Assembly: GCF_018129025.1 (NCBI RefSeq)
Contig: NZ_JAAEDI010000019.1
Location: 62,001-126,000 of the forward strand
DNA from: Neoroseomonas terrae
Lineage (GTDB): Bacteria > Pseudomonadota > Alphaproteobacteria > Acetobacterales > Acetobacteraceae
Length of the DNA: 64,000 nt
Direction: 5' to 3'
Shown: piece by piece, positions 60,673 to 64,000 of the stretch
How positions within the stretch are numbered: position 1 is the stretch's first letter
Layout of the letters: each line of letters opens with the position of its first letter
Made by a program: the position numbers and the translations under genes
The notes under the pieces: model-generated
Databases searched by the model: none
What the model was told of the DNA's origin: nothing
What the model saw: the letters and a program-made list of their open reading frames with translations, nothing else

Positions 60673-61131
60673 TCAAATATCCTTCGGCCGGCTCGCGAAC
60701 ATCAGAAGCCCATCGACGTGCTCGACCATGTCCTCAAGTTCCGCCTGTTGAACCGAGGACATGCCGTCGATGTCGTCCTGCTTGAGGCGCCGGACGGACT
60801 GGACCGCCCGGCTATGGGCCATCGAGTTCTTCCGCATGATCTCGCACGCCTCAGCCCAGTAGAAGTCGCCGCAGGCGTTGGCGACATTCTCTGCAACCTC
60901 GGAATTGCGGAAGCCGTTTCCGGCGGGCCACAGCTGGTCGGCCTCATCATTTGCCAGAATCAGCAGGTCATCACGGAAGCCGTCAGGCGCTTCGTCCTTG
61001 ACCTCAAAAAGCTGGCGATGCTTTTCAGCCAGGCCGAGCAGCAGCCCAGCAGAGTTGAGCGTCCTCCGCGCCCGGCGTGACAGGGTGCGCTCCGCCGACT
61101 TGGGCGGGAAATCGGGCGCCATGTAGTTCAT
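60673..61131 (-). CDS. hypothetical protein, 152 residues
   Basis: ATG 61131 overlaps the upstream stop by ATGA. Entirely helical, with TLSRRARRTLNSAGLLLGLAEKHRQLFEVKDEAPDGFRDDLLILANDEADQLWPAG and VQSVRRLKQDDIDGMSSVQQAELEDMVEHVDGLLMFA. No known motif. Terminator hairpin 60633-60659 follows. Confidence 0.6.
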   Translation of the reverse strand: MNYMAPDFPPKSAERTLSRRARRTLNSAGLLLGLAEKHRQLFEVKDEAPDGFRDDLLILANDEADQLWPAGNGFRNSEVAENVANACGDFYWAEACEIMRKNSMAHSRAVQSVRRLKQDDIDGMSSVQQAELEDMVEHVDGLLMFASRPKDI

Positions 61132-61442
61132 GCCCGGCCTCCCCGTTCGGCGACCTTCGCGAGCAGCAGCGCGGCCGCGTGCAGATTGCCCATGTTCGCG
61201 GTGATGAACCGGCGCAGCAGCGGCCGGTCGTTGTCTTCGTCGCGCCCATCCGGGCTCGGGTAGGCGGCGACCGCGTGCTTGCGCCACAGCGCCGACGCGA
61301 AGCCCATATCGGGCGCAGGAAATTGCTGTACCGCTTCGATAAGATCGCAGCAGCCCAGCATGTGCAGGAGCAAGGCACCGGTGTCGGCTACCTCCTGCGG
61401 CGGCAGCGCTGGCCCCAGGCCCAGCGGGTCGAGTTCGCGCAT
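61128..61442 (-). CDS. hypothetical protein, 104 residues
   Basis: ATG 61442 with GGAGGATGGAG upstream, a strong site. Helical, with GALLLHMLGCCDLIEAVQQFPAPDMGFASALWRKHAVAAY and RRFITANMGNLHAAALLLAKVAE. It is the first member of a coupled pair. Unknown family. Confidence 0.62.
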   Translation of the reverse strand: MRELDPLGLGPALPPQEVADTGALLLHMLGCCDLIEAVQQFPAPDMGFASALWRKHAVAAYPSPDGRDEDNDRPLLRRFITANMGNLHAAALLLAKVAERGGRA

Positions 61443-61508
61443 TCTCCATCCTCCATCGGTTGCGCCAGCACGCGCCGGCAGGGCGAGCCCCACCGGCGCG
61501 TCCGGTCG

Positions 61509-61838
61509 TCACACGTCCAGGGCGATGTCGTCGTGACGGCGGCCACGACGCGGATCACCCCGCCGATCCGGCTCACGGCCGTTCGGGGCGGGCGCCGGCT
61601 CGCGCCGGTTGGCTTCCAGCACGTCGAACATGCGCTGGATGCTCCGCGCGATCGGTTCCAGCATCACCGCCGCTGCACGGACCTCGGCGGGATCAACCGT
61701 CACGCCGTGGTTTCCCGCGTGCGTTTCGAGGGCTTCCGCAAGCGCCGTCTCGGAAAGCCCCCTGGCCGCCGCAGAAGCGAGGTTGTCGAGGCCCACCTGG
61801 TCATGCAGGAAGTCAATGAAGTCGTCGTTCTTAGGCAT
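61509..61838 (-). CDS. hypothetical protein, 109 residues
   Basis: ATG 61838 with AAGGAGAAA upstream. MPKNDDFIDFLHDQVGLDNLASAAARGLSETALAEALETHAGNHGVTVDPAEVRAAAVMLEPIARSIQRMFDVLEANRR is a compact helical domain; the last 30 residues are charged and disordered. Unknown family. Same style as its neighbours. Confidence 0.6.
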   Translation of the reverse strand: MPKNDDFIDFLHDQVGLDNLASAAARGLSETALAEALETHAGNHGVTVDPAEVRAAAVMLEPIARSIQRMFDVLEANRREPAPAPNGREPDRRGDPRRGRRHDDIALDV

Positions 61839-61901
61839 GTCGGTTTCTCCTTCGATCGCCGGCACGCGCCGCGGCATCACCGCGACGCGGGCCGGTTGGG
61901 T

Positions 61902-62078
61902 TCAGGCGGTTTCGATTTCGGTGTTGAGGCGGTCCTGTTCCGCCGCGAGAGCGGCCTCACGAAGGCGTCCGATCACTTCCTCAAGACGCTCCACGCGGGC
62001 TGCGATTGGCACCAGCGCGTCCCGGATCATCTGTCTGATCGCCTCCTCAATATCGATAGGCTCATCGGTGTCAGGCAT
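61902..62078 (-). CDS. small coiled-coil protein, 58 residues
   Basis: ATG 62078 with GGAGATG upstream. DIEEAIRQMIRDALVPIAARVERLEEVIGRLREAALAAEQDRLNTEIE is one long amphipathic helix. First gene of the minus-strand series reading away from the AlpA-like gene. Confidence 0.58.
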   Translation of the reverse strand: MPDTDEPIDIEEAIRQMIRDALVPIAARVERLEEVIGRLREAALAAEQDRLNTEIETA

Positions 62079-62098
62079 ATTCACATCTCCAACGAACA

Positions 62099-62189
62099 GC
62101 GTGCGGAATGGCCCGCACGCATGATCATCCAAGCGCAGTCACGACGTGCTGTGAGGATAGGCGTTTGAGCGACGCTCGATGCCCTATCC
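62099..62189. promoter_or_regulatory. hairpins in the divergent region before the AlpA-like gene
   Basis: GCGTGCGG (62099-62106) pairs with CCGCACGC (62113-62120). GGATAGG (62155-62161) pairs with CCTATCC (62183-62189), with an inner stem GAGC-gac-GCTC (62167-62177). They lie between the divergent starts at 62078 and 62245, where an excisionase-like protein or regulator would be expected to bind. Confidence 0.5.
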
Positions 62190-62244
62190 GGCGCTGCACC
62201 AACGTCGCGGCTAGAACGGAGCGAGACGGAACGGGACTCCCGCC

Positions 62245-62436
62245 ATGGAGCGCATCGCCTACAGCATCGCAGAGACGACTAAGCTGCTCGGCGTCGGCAG
62301 GGCGACCCTCTACCGCTGGATCAGCGCCGGCACGCTCCGGGTCCGCCGCGTCGGCGGCAGGACGTTGGTGCCGGCCGCCGAAATCTCGCGCCTGGTCGGT
62401 GGTGATGGTGGTGATGGTGAGGCGAAGGAGGGCTAG
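62245..62436 (+). CDS. AlpA/excisionase-type helix-turn-helix protein
   Basis: 63 residues. RIAYSIAETTKLLGVGRATLYRWISAGTLRVRRVGGRTLVPAAEISRLV is a complete MerR-like HTH_17 domain, as found in excisionases and AlpA regulators. It is transcribed opposite to its neighbours and lies less than 600 bases from the integrase gene, so it probably controls excision or integrase expression. The last ten residues are Gly/Asp-rich. Its stop overlaps the stop of the next gene. Confidence 0.8.
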   Translation: MERIAYSIAETTKLLGVGRATLYRWISAGTLRVRRVGGRTLVPAAEISRLVGGDGGDGEAKEG

Positions 62437-62990
62437 CCATCATCTTTGCGACGGGGCGGATGCAGGAACAGCGGCAGCGCGAGGATTGCCTTTCGCGTCT
62501 TCGGACTGCCGAACCAACGCCGCCGCATCGTCGCCTCGGTGAGCCCGCTCGCGGCCGCGACGGCGCGAAGGATTTGCGTCATGTTCGGGCTCGGCCCTGC
62601 CAGCCGGCGCCGATGCAGGATCGCCCGCTCCACGCTGGTGCGCCATTCGATCGGCGGCTCATCGTCGCCTTCCCAGATCGGCGGCTCGATTTCCCTCGGC
62701 TCACCGATAAAGCCTGCGGCCCGCCGCCTTGCCGTCTCCGCGCCCCCCGCCTTGCCGGCTGCAACAGCGTCGGCGGATCGCTTCTCCGCGGCGGCGGTCT
62801 TCGCCGCATCGGCGGCGGCGACCTCGCCGGACAAGCCGGCGAGCACGGCAGCGAGTTTGGCCTTCGCAGCGTCCAGCGCCTTCGCGACCTCATCGGCGCG
62901 GCCGGCGTAACGCGGCACCGTGCGCAGCCTCTCCGCCTCCGCGGCGAGCGCGGCGATGCGGTCGATGAGGTCGTCAGTCTCACTCGCCAT
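62433..62990 (-). CDS. hypothetical protein with coiled coil, 185 residues
   Basis: ATG 62990, inside the last bases of the integrase gene (11-base overlap). The N-terminal half is a coiled coil (LIDRIAALAAEAERLRTVPRYAGRADEVAKALDAAKAKLAAVLAGL). The C-terminal half contains an HTH-like NMTQILRAVAAASGLTEATMRRRWFGSPKTRKAIL, so it may bind DNA. It is translated with the integrase. Unknown family. Confidence 0.62.
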   Translation of the reverse strand: MASETDDLIDRIAALAAEAERLRTVPRYAGRADEVAKALDAAKAKLAAVLAGLSGEVAAADAAKTAAAEKRSADAVAAGKAGGAETARRRAAGFIGEPREIEPPIWEGDDEPPIEWRTSVERAILHRRRLAGPSPNMTQILRAVAAASGLTEATMRRRWFGSPKTRKAILALPLFLHPPRRKDDG

Positions 62991-64000
62991 CTGCCGCCGC
63001 TCCCTTCTTCACCTTCGTTCCGGTGGAGAACGCGCCCCATCGCGTCATGAGCGCACGCCGCTGGTCCAAAAGATCGCTTCGCAGGTAAGCCCGAACAACA
63101 CCATCGCCGACCGTGTGCGCCAACGACATTTCTGCGGCCGTCCAATCCTCTCCGCGCTCCGCGCACCAGTCGCGGAAGGTGCTGCGGAAACCGTGCACCG
63201 TCAGGCCGGCAAATCCCTTCTTCCGTAGCATCATCGCCAACGCCATGTTTGACAGGTGGCCCGCGCCGCCCCGAGACGGGAAGACCGGGGCAGCCGGATC
63301 GTCGGACAGGCGCATCTCCGCAGCCGCAGCGAGCACAGCGAGGGCAGGGGCGGAGAGGGGAACCCGGTGCGGCCGTCCCGCCTTCATCCGCTCGCCCGGC
63401 ACGGTCCAGACCTTCGCCTTGAGGTCCATCTCTCCCCACTTCGCGCCGATCGTCTCGCCCGTCCGCGCCGCGGTCAGGATCGTGAAACGAAGCGCCAAGG
63501 GAGCGGAGCCGCGGGTCGCAGTCATTACCTTCACGATTGTCGGAACATCGGCGGCGGCGGCCGCGGCGTGGTGCTTCACCGTCGCGACCCGCGAGCGCGG
63601 AGGAAGGAGCCGCGCCATTGCGCCCTTCCACCGCGCGGGATTGTCGCCGGAGCGAAGGCCGCGCGCCGATGCGGCATCTAGGACAGCCTCAACGCGACCA
63701 CGCACGCGCGTCGCTGTCTCGGGCTTTGTGCTCCAGATCGGCGAGAGGATCGTCAACATATCCTCCGCCGTGATCGCGTCCACGGGACGATCGCCGATCG
63801 TCGGATAGGCATAGGTTTCGAGCGTCGTGCCCCACTGTGCCGCGTGCTTCGCATTGCGCCAGGAAGGCGTCATGGCGGTGAGGTAGTCCCTCGCAACCTC
63901 CTTGAAGGTTGGAGTCGCTTTCGGCGCCTCGCGGGTCCTCATCGCCTGCGGATCATCGCCGCGGGCGAGCGCAGCGCGAGCCTCGCCGGCCTTCTCCCGC
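62980..64000 (-). CDS. P4-type tyrosine integrase, N-terminus outside the window
   Basis: The frame is open to the right edge; 339 residues are visible. It lacks only the N-terminal DUF4102-like arm domain. The core includes the SAM-like TFKEVARDYLTAMTPSWRNAKHAAQW, the catalytic Arg in ILTAARTGETIGAKW, HGFRSTFRDWCAE (His-x-x-Arg), and LAHTVGDGVVRAYLRSDLLDQRRALM with the nucleophile Tyr in AYLRSD. It should integrate the island into the 3' end of a tRNA gene, here probably tRNA-Ser(GCT). It reads inward from the far end of the island. Confidence 0.93.
   Translation of the reverse strand, partial: REKAGEARAALARGDDPQAMRTREAPKATPTFKEVARDYLTAMTPSWRNAKHAAQWGTTLETYAYPTIGDRPVDAITAEDMLTILSPIWSTKPETATRVRGRVEAVLDAASARGLRSGDNPARWKGAMARLLPPRSRVATVKHHAAAAAADVPTIVKVMTATRGSAPLALRFTILTAARTGETIGAKWGEMDLKAKVWTVPGERMKAGRPHRVPLSAPALAVLAAAAEMRLSDDPAAPVFPSRGGAGHLSNMALAMMLRKKGFAGLTVHGFRSTFRDWCAERGEDWTAAEMSLAHTVGDGVVRAYLRSDLLDQRRALMTRWGAFSTGTKVKKGAAADGE

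Noticed and set aside
1-64000. CRISPR arrays and rRNA genes
   Set aside because: No regularly spaced repeat of suitable length with unique spacers and no rRNA-like sequence were seen. The only repeat array is the 12-base set at 57208-57443.

Overview
The window is a piece of a high-GC alphaproteobacterial chromosome. The gene set fits an Acetobacteraceae (Roseomonas-like) bacterium: gatCAB for tRNA-Gln/Asn amidation, a complete C-P lyase operon with a DUF1045 gene, an RND pump, KDPG-type sugar-acid genes and short GC-rich intergenic hairpin repeats. The family placement is inferred from gene content and codon style only. No rRNA and no CRISPR array were seen.

Positions 1-25800 are ordinary core or metabolic sequence. 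They hold a 5'-cut M81 (MlrC-like) peptidase, an FG-GAP/DUF4114 protein, a coupled eda-kdgK-secreted protein operon, a CNNM/CorC-type protein, gpt and a CsaA-like tRNA-binding protein, an HSL-type esterase, a gamma-glutamyltransferase, an amidase, two tiny lipoproteins with an Lrp-type RAM-domain protein, an RND efflux pair, a ThDP enzyme, and a coupled operon of a second GGT-like protein, a glycosyltransferase-like protein and an amidohydrolase.

Positions 25934-34679 form a phosphonate (C-P lyase) locus. phnG-H-I-J-K-L-M-DUF1045 run on the minus strand, almost all joined by 4-base stop/start overlaps. phnN converges on this operon. A divergent phnF plus a second phnM-like gene lie across a short promoter region holding two back-to-back 10-bp palindromes. 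No phnP and no phosphonate transporter are present in the window. Next come ppk2 with a glycosyltransferase, FkbM with ruvX, gatCAB, an AI-2E-family exporter and a YfcG-like GST.

At 43339-43431 a tRNA-Ser(GCT) gene marks the edge of a genomic island that runs off the right end of the window. A P4-type integrase is cut by position 64000. Island cargo includes a GIY-YIG protein, a PP2C / Ser-Thr kinase / Ser-Thr kinase operon of clearly lower GC, a four-gene operon with a HEXXH protein, an XRE-like regulator, a UvrD-type helicase with an embedded nuclease-like domain between IS5-type remnants, a broken IS630 transposase, a Prim-Pol/RepA-like replication protein with an array of 12-bp iteron-like repeats at its 3' end, several small coupled unknowns, and an AlpA-like HTH protein next to the integrase.

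The most promising candidate for an undescribed system is the PP2C-kinase-kinase operon (45309-48609). Its second kinase ends in what reads as a cold-shock (OB-fold) domain and its first kinase ends in a beta-rich domain reminiscent of FHA. This suggests a nucleic-acid-responsive phospho-signalling module carried by a mobile element.
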